This document shows positions 32,597-40,589 of a stretch of DNA of 64,000 bases, piece by piece. Both the position numbers and the translations under genes were made by a program. The stretch is from positions 10,180,501 to 10,244,500 of the forward strand of contig NZ_JACHMB010000001.1 in assembly GCF_014204795.1 (NCBI RefSeq), written 5' to 3'. The notes beneath the pieces are model-generated. The model saw nothing but the letters and a program-made list of their open reading frames with translations, did not search any database and was not told where the DNA came from. Position 1 is the stretch's first letter, and every line of letters begins with the position of its first letter. Source of the DNA: Nonomuraea jabiensis. GTDB lineage: Bacteria; Actinomycetota; Actinomycetes; Streptosporangiales; Streptosporangiaceae.

Positions 32597-33408
32597 CAGC
32601 CGACCTCCCCACCGCTCACCACGAAGTCGAAGGGCGCCAGCGGGCCGCGCAGGCTCAGCTCGATCCGGCCGGCCCACAGCCGCGAATACTCCTCCACGGC
32701 CGCCCGCAGCTCGTCCTGCCGCTCGTTCTCGACCAGGAGCGCCAGGTGGACGGCGTCCCGCTCGTGGGACGGGTCACGGATGACGGTGAAGACGCTGAGC
32801 GGGGTGAGCCTGTCGAGGACGGCCTGGGTGTCGGCCTCCCGTTTGGCGCTGACCGCCTGGTTGATGACCTCGCCGAGCCGGATGCGCGCCTCCCTGGTCG
32901 CGGCCTCGGGCTTGCCCCGGATCTCGTCGCGCAGCTGCGCCGCCTCGACGTTCTCGTTGAGCACCTCCATGAGCACCGCCCGCTCGTCGTAGCGTCCCTT
33001 GACGACGAACTCGGCCCGTCCCTCCAGCTCCCCGAGGGCGGCGGCGAACTCGTCGTGATGCGGTCCCAGCAGCTCGTCCACCACCGCCTCCCGGTTGGCC
33101 AGCACCGCGCCGAACCGGAGCGGGAGCACGGGGACCTCGGCCGCGGTGGCGTCCAGCAGCTGCTGGTGCGCCACGAGGTCGTCGGGCGTGCCCAGCGGGC
33201 GGTCGATCGCCACCTCGCTCACCAGGGCCCCGATCTCGCCGTACCTCACCAGGCGCACGGGCGCCGGCGGGGTGCCCACGCCGCGCGCGTCGTCGGAGAC
33301 CTGGACGTCCTCCGGCACGATTCCGTAGACGTAGGTGCTGAGGCCCTGATCCAGGGGTTCGCGCTCCTCCTCGGACGGAGAAGGGGCGGTGTCGACGGAC
33401 TCGGCCAT
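32596..33408 (-). CDS. gvpF: Gas vesicle protein GvpF (GvpL/GvpF family)
   Basis: 270 aa. STYVYGIVPEDV at the N-terminus, VPVLPLRFGAVLANREAVVDELL, EFVVKGRYDE and C-terminal GRIELSLRGPLAPFDFV are diagnostic. GvpF contacts the GvpA shell protein in structural models of the family. The ATG at 33408 lies 2 nt after the gvpA stop, so translation is probably coupled. An acidic Ser/Glu-rich N-terminal 25 residues precede the domain. Confidence 0.94.
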   Translation of the reverse strand: MAESVDTAPSPSEEEREPLDQGLSTYVYGIVPEDVQVSDDARGVGTPPAPVRLVRYGEIGALVSEVAIDRPLGTPDDLVAHQQLLDATAAEVPVLPLRFGAVLANREAVVDELLGPHHDEFAAALGELEGRAEFVVKGRYDERAVLMEVLNENVEAAQLRDEIRGKPEAATREARIRLGEVINQAVSAKREADTQAVLDRLTPLSVFTVIRDPSHERDAVHLALLVENERQDELRAAVEEYSRLWAGRIELSLRGPLAPFDFVVSGGEVG

Positions 33409-33410
33409 GG

Positions 33411-33821
33411 TCAGCCTTCCTCCCTCACGCGACGGCGGGCGGGCCGTCGTTCGGAGTCCTCGGCGGGCTCTCCGACGAGCTCGTGCAGCTTGTCTCCGGC
33501 GGCCTCCAGCACCCCTTGCGTGATGTCCTTGGTCTTGTCGCCGATCTGGCCGCCCTTCATCTCCTGCATGATCTCCGGCAGGCCCTGGCCCTGTTCCTCC
33601 AGATCCAGCCGGTTCACGGCCTCGGCGAAGCGCAGGTACGTGTCGACGCTGGCGATCACGATGCGCGCGTCGATGGTCAGAACCTCGATGCCGACCAGTG
33701 AGACCCGGACATAGGCATCGATCACCAGCCCCTTGTCGAGGATCGTGTCGATCACGTCCGCCAGACCCGTCGGGGTCGGACGTTCTGCCATTCCGCCGCC
33801 CGCCGAGGGTTGTACTGTCAT
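33411..33821 (-). CDS. gvpA: Gas vesicle shell protein GvpA
   Basis: 136 aa major shell protein. Core TGLADVIDTILDKGLVIDAY, VRVSLVGIEVLTIDARIVIA, SVDTYLRFAEAVNRLDL is essentially the GvpA consensus. The C-terminal 60 residues are a hydrophilic, charged extension absent from cyanobacterial GvpA. Start 33821 has GAGGAA just upstream; an internal ATG at 33791 also exists. First canonical gvp gene of the operon. Confidence 0.95.
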   Translation of the reverse strand: MTVQPSAGGGMAERPTPTGLADVIDTILDKGLVIDAYVRVSLVGIEVLTIDARIVIASVDTYLRFAEAVNRLDLEEQGQGLPEIMQEMKGGQIGDKTKDITQGVLEAAGDKLHELVGEPAEDSERRPARRRVREEG

Positions 33822-33860
33822 TTCCTCGCTCCTCGATCGTCACCCCGCCTCACGGCGGCG

Positions 33861-35018
33861 TCACCCGCGGCGGTTCGCCACCCTGCGGCGCACCGGCCGC
33901 CGGGGCTCCTCCTCCTCTTCCTCCTCTTCCTCTTCCTCTTCCGCGGGAGGACGTCGCACCGGGCGCCGGGCCTCCTGGCCCCTGCCGGTCTCGGCGCGGC
34001 GACGGGTCGGCTCCTCTTCCTCTTCCTCTTCCTCTTCCGGCTCTTCCTCGTATTCGCCCTCGGGCTCTTCTTCCTCTTCCTCCTCGTATTCTTCTTCCGG
34101 CCCCTCTTCGTGCTCTTCCGGCTTTTCGGCCTTTTCGTGTTCCTCTTCCGGGCCTTCCTTCTCTTCTTCGGCCCGCTCCTCCTCGACGGCGTCCTCGTGC
34201 GACTTGACCACCTGGCCGTCGTGGATCACGCCACGCCAGCCGTCTTCCTCCGCCTCTTCCGGGTGCAGCATGGTCTGCGTCATCACGTGCCGCCGGAAGT
34301 GCTTGAACTCCAGTCGCGCCCGCCTGCCCTGCGCCCGCCAGATGTTGCCGACGCGCTCGAACATGCCCTGCGGGTGATATTCGAGGACGAGCAGGATGCG
34401 GGTGAGGTCCGGGGTGATGGAGTGGAAGGTCACCGCGCCGTCGACGTAGCCCTTGGCCCCCTTCGACCGCCAGATGATCCGCTCGTCGGGGACCTGCTCG
34501 ACGATGTGCGACTCCCAGGTCCGGTGGGACCAGAAGATCTGCGCCTTCCAGTTGAGCTTCTCGTCTTTTTCCTGGTCGACGTTCTCCACTTTCTTCATGT
34601 AGCCCGGGAAACTCTCGAACTGGGTCCACATGTTGTAGACGATCCGGATCGGGGCGCCCACATCAATCGACTCGACGATGTTGACGATCCGCGCCTTCCC
34701 GGCTTTTCTCCCCTTCTTTCCCAGCCCTTTCACCGTCTCCTTGACGGCCTCCCCCGCGCCGGCCAGAAGCGATTTCCCCATGATTTTCCCGGGGCTCAGG
34801 CCCTCCGATCCGGTGATGGCGCTCAGCAGCCCGGTCCCGCCGCCCTCCGCGAAATCGGTGAGCCTGCCCGACATGCCTTCGAGCCGGTCGGTGAGGGACG
34901 ACAGCGCCCGCTCCACCAGGGCCTGGACCAGCTTCTGCGCCCCCTCCATGAGGAGGTCCTTCGGCAGCACCTCCTGCGCGGCCTTCTGGACCGGTCCGGC
35001 CTTGCTCTGCTGTGCCAT
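33861..35018 (-). CDS. SRPBCC (cyclase/dehydrase) protein with long acidic tail, gas-vesicle-linked
   Basis: 385 aa. Residues about 1-115 are helical and basic (GKIMGKSLLAGAGEAVKETV). Residues about 120-255 are an SRPBCC/polyketide-cyclase-like domain (ESIDVGAPIRIVYNMWTQFE, DERIIWRSKGAKGYVDGAVT). The last 120 residues are low-complexity, mostly Glu with short Arg-rich breaks, encoded by a GAG/GAA microsatellite at 33908-34180. ATG 35018 has GGAGGTGAG upstream. Such proteins accompany actinobacterial gvp operons, but a ligand is unknown. The adjacent GvpT-like protein has a similar acidic tail. Confidence 0.82.
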   Translation of the reverse strand: MAQQSKAGPVQKAAQEVLPKDLLMEGAQKLVQALVERALSSLTDRLEGMSGRLTDFAEGGGTGLLSAITGSEGLSPGKIMGKSLLAGAGEAVKETVKGLGKKGRKAGKARIVNIVESIDVGAPIRIVYNMWTQFESFPGYMKKVENVDQEKDEKLNWKAQIFWSHRTWESHIVEQVPDERIIWRSKGAKGYVDGAVTFHSITPDLTRILLVLEYHPQGMFERVGNIWRAQGRRARLEFKHFRRHVMTQTMLHPEEAEEDGWRGVIHDGQVVKSHEDAVEEERAEEEKEGPEEEHEKAEKPEEHEEGPEEEYEEEEEEEPEGEYEEEPEEEEEEEEEPTRRRAETGRGQEARRPVRRPPAEEEEEEEEEEEEPRRPVRRRVANRRG

Positions 35019-35023
35019 GGGTC

Positions 35024-35497
35024 TCACCTCCGCCCTCTGCGCACAGGCGGGACGGAAGGCACTCGCCCGGGTCTCGGCCGCCGCACGCGGGGCTTCTCCT
35101 CCGGAGGCTCCTCCTCGTAGGCCTCCTCGCCGTACTCTTCCTCTTCTTCTTCCGGCTCCTCCTCCGCGGCAGGCGGCCGGCCGGCGTGCCGGATCGACTC
35201 GGCGCGCCCGTGCAGCTTCTCGGTCAGGGAGTCGATCTGCCTGCTGGTCGCGGCGACCGCGGCCGCCTTGCCGACCTCAAGCAGTTCTCCGCGCAGCCGG
35301 CTGGTGAGTTGCTCGATCTCCGGAGATGAGCCGAGGACCTTGAGCCCTTGCCCCAGGAGGCCCCCGCCGCCCTCGCCCCGCCGCATCGCACCGGCCGCTC
35401 CGGCCGCCGCCAGCGCGGCCGCCCAGCGCAGCTTGCGACGCCGGCCAAGGAAATAGCCCGCCGCGAGAGCCAGCGCCACTCGGCACCTGTCCTTCAT
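35024..35497 (-). CDS. Gas-vesicle-cluster membrane-associated protein (GvpT-like)
   Basis: 157 aa. A short N-terminal hydrophobic segment (ALALAAGYFLG) and an Ala-rich segment are followed by a helical middle (IEQLTSRLRGELLEVGKAA) and an acidic Glu/Pro/Tyr tail like that of the next gene. The stop is 5 nt before the SRPBCC gene. Its order ahead of gvpA matches the gvpT/gvpR-type accessory genes of Streptomyces clusters, but the assignment is tentative. First gene of the operon; I see no convincing promoter in 35498-35620. Confidence 0.6.
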   Translation of the reverse strand: MKDRCRVALALAAGYFLGRRRKLRWAAALAAAGAAGAMRRGEGGGGLLGQGLKVLGSSPEIEQLTSRLRGELLEVGKAAAVAATSRQIDSLTEKLHGRAESIRHAGRPPAAEEEPEEEEEEYGEEAYEEEPPEEKPRVRRPRPGRVPSVPPVRRGRR

Positions 35498-35706
35498 GAC
35501 CAGCCCCCCTCACTCGGCTGACCTGATCGGTCCCACCCTGCCCGTGAAGCGGACACAGAAACACATAAACCCCAAAAATGGACAGAGCTTCGTTCGTCCG
35601 GCAATGATTGCGCTAGGTGAACATGGCGCTACGCAGACGCATCACGCACGGGGGTTCGTGCGATCACGATCCGGGTAGAAGGGCGGCCTTCGAAGGAGGG
35701 AGAGGC

Positions 35707-36450
35707 GTGCTCGAACAGCTCACGCATACCGTCCTGGGCCTCACCATGGCGAGCTGGCGCAGACGCGGCCCGGGGCCCGCGGTCGTGTGCGTCCACGGCG
35801 CCGGGGTCTCGAGCCGGGAGATGCTGCCGTTCGTCGGGGTCCTGGGACGAACTCACGACGCCTGGAGCGTCGACCTGCCCGGCTTCGGGCACAGCGACAA
35901 GCCCGACGATCTTCCGACCGTGGCGGGCCTCGCGGACGCGCTGGCCGCCTGGCTGAAGGCGGCGGAGCTGGAGCGGCCCTGCCTGCTGGGCGGGTCCTTC
36001 GGCTGCCAGGTGGCGGTCGAGCTGGCGGCCCGCTTCCCGGGCCGGATCGGGGCGCTGGTGCTGGTCGGCCCGACCGTGGATCCGCACGCCAGGTCCGCCG
36101 TCCGGCTGGCCGGCCAGTGGCTGCGCAACTCGGTGCGGGAGAGCCCGCGCATGACACCCCTGAACGTCGCCGACTACCGGGACGCCGGGGTGCGGCGGGT
36201 GCTGGCCAGCTTCGGCGCCTCCATGCGGGACCGGATCGAGGACAAGCTCCCGGACGTGGAGGTGCCCGTGCTCGTGGTGCGCGGCGGCAAGGACGCGATG
36301 GTCAGCCAGGCGTGGGCCGAGGAGGTCACCAGGCTCCTGCCCCGCGGGCGGCTGTCGGTCATGGAGGGGCTGCCCCACATGGTGCCCTACCGCGATCCGA
36401 ACGGCCTGGCCCGCGAGGTCGCCGCCTTCCTGCGGGAGGCCGGCTCATGA
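35707..36450 (+). CDS. Alpha/beta hydrolase
   Basis: 247 aa from GTG 35707, which has a very strong GGAGGGAGAGG site; an in-frame ATG at 35617 adds residues unlike the family. Fold features: oxyanion region VCVHGAG, nucleophile elbow GGSFGCQ, acid in VVRGGKDAMV, catalytic His in EGLPHMVPY. It is close to proline-iminopeptidase/MhpC-type hydrolases; substrate unknown. Its stop overlaps the next start (ATGA), so the two are an operon. Confidence 0.88.
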   Translation: MLEQLTHTVLGLTMASWRRRGPGPAVVCVHGAGVSSREMLPFVGVLGRTHDAWSVDLPGFGHSDKPDDLPTVAGLADALAAWLKAAELERPCLLGGSFGCQVAVELAARFPGRIGALVLVGPTVDPHARSAVRLAGQWLRNSVRESPRMTPLNVADYRDAGVRRVLASFGASMRDRIEDKLPDVEVPVLVVRGGKDAMVSQAWAEEVTRLLPRGRLSVMEGLPHMVPYRDPNGLAREVAAFLREAGS

Positions 36451-37835
36451 GGCCCGCCAGGGCGGTGGCGTCCTTCGACTCGGCGTCCGGCATGTTGCGG
36501 GCGCTGTCCCGCTTCCTGCACGGCAAGGACGCGCCCCTGATCGGCCAGGGCCCGGCCGCGCTGGAGGGCGTGGCGTCCGCGGTGCTCGGCGGGGCGGCCA
36601 GGCTGCCGCGCCCGCTCCAGGAGAAGGCGTACGCGCTGAGCGGCTGGGCCGAGGCCGTGCCGATGCGCCGCGTGCCCGAGCTCCGCTCCGCCGACCTGGC
36701 CCGCTGGGTGACCGGGCACTACCCGCGCCGCCCGTATCCGGTGGCCTTCATCGGCTCCTCCAACGGCGCCATGGTCCACCTGGCCGCGGCCCTGTCCGCG
36801 CCGTGGCTGCCGCAGACGCTGCTGATCCCGGTACGCCGCCACGGCGTCCGGCCCGACGACCCGCAGGGTGACCTGGCGAAGACGCGCGCCGCGGGCCAGG
36901 CGCTGCTCGACGCCAACCCCGACCTGGTGCTGCACCACATGCACGACGCCAACCAGGACCGGCTGATGATCGCCGGCATGACGTACTTCCGGGTCAAGTG
37001 GCGCCGCCTGGCGGCGGCGTACCGGACGTTCCTGGAGTCGTCGCTGCCGCCCGGCGCGACGCTGGTCGTCGTGGACTGCGCGCTGCGCTGGCCCACCACG
37101 ACGGTGAGCGAGCGCCACGTGTTCCAGCACGGCGCGCTCGGCGGCGCCACCAAGCAGGAGTACGAGCACGGCGGCCCGCGCGTGGCCGACTACCTCGCCC
37201 GCTACGGGGCCGGGCGCTCGCGCTGGGAATATCCGCCGGCCGACGGCGAAAGCCCGGAGGCGGAGTGGGGGTTCCGGACCGAGCTGCTCGCCGACCTGGA
37301 AGAGCTGGCCGAACGCAACCGGTGGCGGCTGGTCCGCATGCGCTTCGGCGAGCCGGAGGACCTCAGCCCGGTGGTCGCCGACCTGTACCGGAGCTGGTAC
37401 CTGCGGCGCGGCCTGCCCGGCGACCGGCTGCTCGTCGAGTCCTTCCTGCTGATGGAGCCCTGGTGGGCGCTGCGCAGCGGGTCGGTCCCGTACTGGATGG
37501 TGTTCAACACCGAGCAGTCGCTCGCGCACGTGCAGGACTACCTCGACCGGGCGGAGACGTTCGACGAGATCAGGCTCATCCTGTTCTCCCACGGCGTGGA
37601 TTCCGTCGGTCTGTCCTCGGCCGACGACTGGCGCAAGATGCTGGCCCGGGCCCGCAAGCTGGGCGTCTTCACCGGTGTCGACACCCGCGCCTATCCGCGC
37701 GACTTCGCGAGCCTGGCCCGCGCCCACCGGGAGCTGTCCCGGATCCGCACCACCTACCCGATGCCGCGGCCCCTGGAATGGCCCGTGGCCGAGGAGTTCC
37801 TCACCGGACGCGACGAGCTGGAGTGGCGCGGTTGA
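36447..37835 (+). CDS. Conserved protein with a hydrolase-like GSSNG motif, function unknown
   Basis: 462 aa, cytosolic, coupled to the alpha/beta hydrolase. VAFIGSSNGAMVHLAAAL resembles a nucleophile elbow (GxSxG) and the surrounding strand/helix pattern fits an alpha/beta fold; an aromatic-rich C-terminal half contains SVPYWMVFNTEQSLAHVQDY. I do not recognise the family. A hairpin follows directly after the stop. Confidence 0.75.
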   Translation: MRPARAVASFDSASGMLRALSRFLHGKDAPLIGQGPAALEGVASAVLGGAARLPRPLQEKAYALSGWAEAVPMRRVPELRSADLARWVTGHYPRRPYPVAFIGSSNGAMVHLAAALSAPWLPQTLLIPVRRHGVRPDDPQGDLAKTRAAGQALLDANPDLVLHHMHDANQDRLMIAGMTYFRVKWRRLAAAYRTFLESSLPPGATLVVVDCALRWPTTTVSERHVFQHGALGGATKQEYEHGGPRVADYLARYGAGRSRWEYPPADGESPEAEWGFRTELLADLEELAERNRWRLVRMRFGEPEDLSPVVADLYRSWYLRRGLPGDRLLVESFLLMEPWWALRSGSVPYWMVFNTEQSLAHVQDYLDRAETFDEIRLILFSHGVDSVGLSSADDWRKMLARARKLGVFTGVDTRAYPRDFASLARAHRELSRIRTTYPMPRPLEWPVAEEFLTGRDELEWRG

Positions 37836-37878
37836 CGCCCTGCCGGAGAGCTGGAGGCCCCCAGTTCCCGGCAGGGCG
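37836..37878. terminator. Bidirectional hairpin between convergent genes
   Basis: CGCCCTGCCGG (37836-37846) pairs with CCGGCAGGGCG (37868-37878), and an inner CTGG/CCAG extends the stem. It starts right after one stop codon and ends 6 bp before the other, so it serves both genes. Confidence 0.75.
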
Positions 37879-37883
37879 TCGGG

Positions 37884-38204
37884 CTAACTGAGGGCCTTCT
37901 CCAGCTGCGCCTTGCTCATCTTCGAGCGGCCCTTGATGTTGCGGCGCTTGGCCTCTTCGTAGAGCTGGTCCCGCGTACGGCCACCCGCTCCGGAGTGCGA
38001 GCGCAGCCCTCCGCGCCGGCTCGACGACATGTCCTGGGTCGAGGTACGGCTGGCGGTCCGCGACTCACCGGCCCTGGCGCGCTCCTTGTTCACGGTCCGG
38101 GCGGCGATCTCCTTGGCCCGCTTGCTGCTTTCGCCCCGCTTCTTGGCGCTGTCCTTGATGTGCTCGTACTGTCGTTCCCGTTTCCGGCTCGATCCGCGAG
38201 GCAT
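37884..38204 (-). CDS. Small basic protein with C-terminal SAP/Rho-N-like motif (plasmid-stabilization-annotated family)
   Basis: 106 aa from ATG 38204 (GGGGGAAAC upstream). A long Lys/Arg/Ser-rich helical region (QYEHIKDSAKKRGESSKRAK) is followed by RDQLYEEAKRRNIKGRSKMS and AQLEKALS, a helix-extended-helix typical of SAP/Rho N-terminal nucleic-acid-binding modules. It is probably a nucleic-acid-binding protein. A sigma-B-like promoter lies 40-66 bp upstream, suggesting stress control. Confidence 0.75.
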   Translation of the reverse strand: MPRGSSRKRERQYEHIKDSAKKRGESSKRAKEIAARTVNKERARAGESRTASRTSTQDMSSSRRGGLRSHSGAGGRTRDQLYEEAKRRNIKGRSKMSKAQLEKALS

Positions 38205-38246
38205 GTTTCCCCCTTTGCCCACTGTTCGCGGTTGGCTTGTCGTCAC

Positions 38247-38270
38247 CTACCCAGCTGAAAGCCACGAAAC
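38247..38270 (-). promoter_or_regulatory. Sigma-B-like promoter of the small basic protein
   Basis: Reading the minus strand: GTTT (38270-38267), 14-nt spacer, GGGTAG (38252-38247). This fits the Streptomyces sigma-B pattern GnnT-N14-16-GGGTA(C/T) except for the last base. The gene start is 43 nt downstream. Confidence 0.6.
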
Positions 38271-38274
38271 GAAC

Positions 38275-38306
38275 CGGCCGCGCCTCCCGGGCGGGAGGCG
38301 CGGCCG
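38275..38306 (-). terminator. Hairpin after the SRPBCC gene
   Basis: A perfect 14-bp stem CGGCCGCGCCTCCC (38275-38288) with its complement at 38293-38306 and a 4-nt loop, 6 bp after the stop of the SRPBCC gene on the minus strand. It stops read-through toward the small basic protein gene. Confidence 0.75.
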
Positions 38307-38312
38307 CGTGCA

Positions 38313-38921
38313 CTACAGGCCGGGCTGCGTGGGCGGCGGGTAGCCGGCGCCGGGGCGCGGCGGCGGCGTGCCAGTGCCGGGCTGCGTGCCGGGCTGCGTG
38401 CCGGGCATCGAGGACGGCGTGCCGATCGGGGACTGCGTGCCGGGCAGCGGAGAGGCGTCTCCGGCGTGCTGCGGCGGCACGCTGCCGCGCCAGGCGCCGG
38501 TCTCGCTGCCGCGGTTCTCGATGAAGTCCTTGAAGCGGCGCAGGTCGCCCTGAACGCGCATGCGGACGATCTGGAGCCAGTCACCGGCGGTCTCGACGAA
38601 GCCCTCGGGGTCGTACTCCATCTGGAGGGTGACGCGCGTGGTGGTGTCGTCGATGCGGTGGAAGGTGACGACGCCGGCGTGGTTGGGCTTGTCGAGCGTG
38701 TGCCAGGCGACGCGCTCGTCGGGGTGCTGCTCGGTGATCTCGGTGTCGAACTCGCGCTTCACCCCGGCGATCTCGGCCAGCCAGGTGGCGCGGGTGTCGG
38801 TGTGCTGCTTGACCGACTCCACCCCTTCCATGAATTCGGGGAACGTCTCGAACTGCGTCCACTGGTTGTAGGCGACGCGGATCGGGACCTTGACATCTAG
38901 GGAGTACTCGATCGTGCTCAT
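38313..38921 (-). CDS. SRPBCC (cyclase/dehydrase) protein with Pro/Gly/Thr tail
   Basis: 202 aa. An SRPBCC domain (residues 1-145: STIEYSLDVKVPIRVAYNQW, TQFETFPEFMEGVESVKQ, DERVAWHTL, HAGVVTFHRIDD) is followed by a repetitive disordered tail with PGTQ repeats. The domain is clearly related to the gas-vesicle-linked SRPBCC protein at 33861 (shared NxWTQFE-FP), which makes it a paralogue without the helical N-terminus. Probably binds a hydrophobic ligand or coats a surface; ligand unknown. Divergent from the flavodoxin-like gene. Confidence 0.85.
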   Translation of the reverse strand: MSTIEYSLDVKVPIRVAYNQWTQFETFPEFMEGVESVKQHTDTRATWLAEIAGVKREFDTEITEQHPDERVAWHTLDKPNHAGVVTFHRIDDTTTRVTLQMEYDPEGFVETAGDWLQIVRMRVQGDLRRFKDFIENRGSETGAWRGSVPPQHAGDASPLPGTQSPIGTPSSMPGTQPGTQPGTGTPPPRPGAGYPPPTQPGL

Positions 38922-38964
38922 GGTGTCGCTCTCTGCCCACCATCGCCCGCGGCTAACGTCAACC

Positions 38965-38988
38965 GTTTGACGGTCTCTGTTTGGGTAT
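38965..38988 (+). promoter_or_regulatory. Sigma-B-like promoter of the flavodoxin-fold gene
   Basis: GTTT (38965-38968), 14-nt spacer, GGGTAT (38983-38988): a full match to the actinobacterial sigma-B consensus. It is 36 nt upstream of the ATG at 39025, which leaves a short leader with the site GGAGAGG. Confidence 0.7.
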
Positions 38989-39024
38989 GCGGGCCTATAA
39001 CGTCCAACGGAGAGGCCCCAAATC

Positions 39025-39630
39025 ATGCAAGCCGTGGTCATCAACTGCACCCTGAAGCCCTCGCCCGAGCCTTCCAACACCGAGGCCCTCGCCGAGGTCG
39101 TCAGCGCCGAACTGCGTAAACGTGATGTGGACGTGGACATGATCAGGGCCGTGGATCTGGACATCCGTCCCGGCGTCCAGACCGACATGGGGCCGGGCGA
39201 CGACTGGCCCGCCGTGCACGACAAGCTGCTCCGGTCGGAGATCCTCGTCATCGCCACCCCGACCTGGGTCGGTCACCCGTCGTCCCTCGCGCAACGCGTG
39301 ATCGAGCGGCTCGACGCGATGATCTCCGAGACGGACGACACCGGCCGGCCGGTCGCCTACAACCGGGTCGCCGGGGTGGTCAACACCGGCAACGAGGACG
39401 GCGCCCACCACGTCATCAGCGAGGTCTGCGGCGCCCTGGTGGACATCGGCTACACCATCCCCGGCCAGGCGTGGACGTACTGGCACCTCGGGCCGGGCGC
39501 CGGGCCGGACTACCTGGACGACGCGCGCGGCCACGAGTGGTCGCACAAGACCGCTCGCGCGATGGCGGCCAACCTGGTCGCCGTCGCCCAGGCGCTGGCG
39601 GCCCGGCCCATGACCGCGCCACCGGAGTGA
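39025..39630 (+). CDS. Flavodoxin-fold NAD(P)H-dependent oxidoreductase
   Basis: 201 aa of the NADPH-dependent FMN reductase/flavodoxin-like family. The phosphate-binding loop region INCTLKPSPEPSNTEAL and ILVIATPTWVGHPSSLAQRV, with the P-T-W motif that contacts FMN, are visible, as is GVVNTGNEDGAHHV. Likely a cytosolic quinone or flavin reductase against oxidative stress. Ribosome site GGAGAGG. Its sigma-B-like promoter supports a stress role. Confidence 0.85.
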   Translation: MQAVVINCTLKPSPEPSNTEALAEVVSAELRKRDVDVDMIRAVDLDIRPGVQTDMGPGDDWPAVHDKLLRSEILVIATPTWVGHPSSLAQRVIERLDAMISETDDTGRPVAYNRVAGVVNTGNEDGAHHVISEVCGALVDIGYTIPGQAWTYWHLGPGAGPDYLDDARGHEWSHKTARAMAANLVAVAQALAARPMTAPPE

Positions 39631-39641
39631 GCGGAGGCCGG

Positions 39642-40589
39642 TCAGGTGGCGGGGACGGGGCTGTCGAGCTTGGAGAACCATTCGATGGTTCTGCGCAGGC
39701 CCTCCTCCGCCCCCACGACCGGCCGCCAGCCCAGCTCCGTCTCGGCCAGGCTGGTGTCGGGCCGGCGCACGCTCGGGTCGTCCACGGGCCTGTCGATGAA
39801 CTCGATGGGTGACGACGAGCCCGCCAGCTCGCGGATGAGACCGGCCAGCTCCACCATCGTCAGCTCGTCGGGATTGCCGATGTTCACGGGTCCGGCGAAG
39901 TCGCTGGCGGCCATGCGCAGGATCCCGTCCACGGTGTCGTCGACGTAGCAGATGGAGCGGGTCTGGCTGCCGTCGCCGGTCACCGTGATCGGCTCGTCCG
40001 CCAGGGCCTGCCTGATGAAGGTCGGGATCGCCCGGCCGTCGAAGGGCCGCATCCGGGGCCCGTAGGTGTTGAAGATGCGCACGATGCCGGTGTCGACGTC
40101 GTGGGAGTTGCGGTAGGCGGTGGTCAGCGACTCGGCGAAGCGTTTGGCCTCGTCGTACACGCTGCGCGGCCCGACGGGGTTCACGTTGCCCCAGTACGTC
40201 TCGCGCTGCGGGTGTTCGAGCGGGTCGCCGTAGACCTCGCTGGTGGAGGCGAGCACGAACCGGGCCTGCTTCTCCTTGGCCAGGCCGAGCGCGTGCAGCG
40301 TGCCCAGGCTGCCCACCTTGAGCGTCTCGATCGGGTGCTTCAGGTAGTCGGCGGGCGAGGCCGCCGAGGCGAAGTGCAGCACCAGGTCCACCTCGCCGGG
40401 CACGTGCACGAAGCCGGTCAGGTCGCACTCGACGATCCGCAGCCCCGTACGGTCCAGCAGGTGTTCGAGATTGCGCGGGGAGCCGGTGAGGAAGCTGTCC
40501 ATGCAGACGACCTCCGCTCCCCCGTCCAGCAGCTTCTCGCACAGGTGGGAGCCGAGGAACCCGGCCCCTCCGGTCACCACGACTCGCAT
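39642..40589 (-). CDS. NAD-dependent sugar epimerase/decarboxylase (UDP-glucuronate decarboxylase-like)
   Basis: 315 aa extended SDR. NAD site TGGAGFLGSHL, active-site STSEVYGDP and YDEAK, and the UXS-like block ETYWGNVNPVGPRSVYDEAK followed by RIFNTYGPRM. These match UDP-xylose synthases, which convert UDP-glucuronate to UDP-xylose, although the nucleotide sugar in this operon is not certain. It is the last gene of the nine-gene glycan operon and overlaps the GT9 gene by 16 nt. An HldD-type heptose epimerase would look different (conserved N-terminal IVTGGAGFIGSN and distinct C-domain), so I do not call it hldD. Confidence 0.88.
   Translation of the reverse strand: MRVVVTGGAGFLGSHLCEKLLDGGAEVVCMDSFLTGSPRNLEHLLDRTGLRIVECDLTGFVHVPGEVDLVLHFASAASPADYLKHPIETLKVGSLGTLHALGLAKEKQARFVLASTSEVYGDPLEHPQRETYWGNVNPVGPRSVYDEAKRFAESLTTAYRNSHDVDTGIVRIFNTYGPRMRPFDGRAIPTFIRQALADEPITVTGDGSQTRSICYVDDTVDGILRMAASDFAGPVNIGNPDELTMVELAGLIRELAGSSSPIEFIDRPVDDPSVRRPDTSLAETELGWRPVVGAEEGLRRTIEWFSKLDSPVPAT

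Noticed and set aside
35498..35706. Sigma-B-like promoter for the gas-vesicle operon
   Set aside because: Only AGGGTG with poor spacing to a GTTT/TGTG element was found; too weak to report as a site.
39642..40589. UXS-like gene as hldD (ADP-heptose epimerase)
   Set aside because: Active-site blocks (ETYWGNVNPVGPRSVYDEAK) match UDP-glucuronate decarboxylases.
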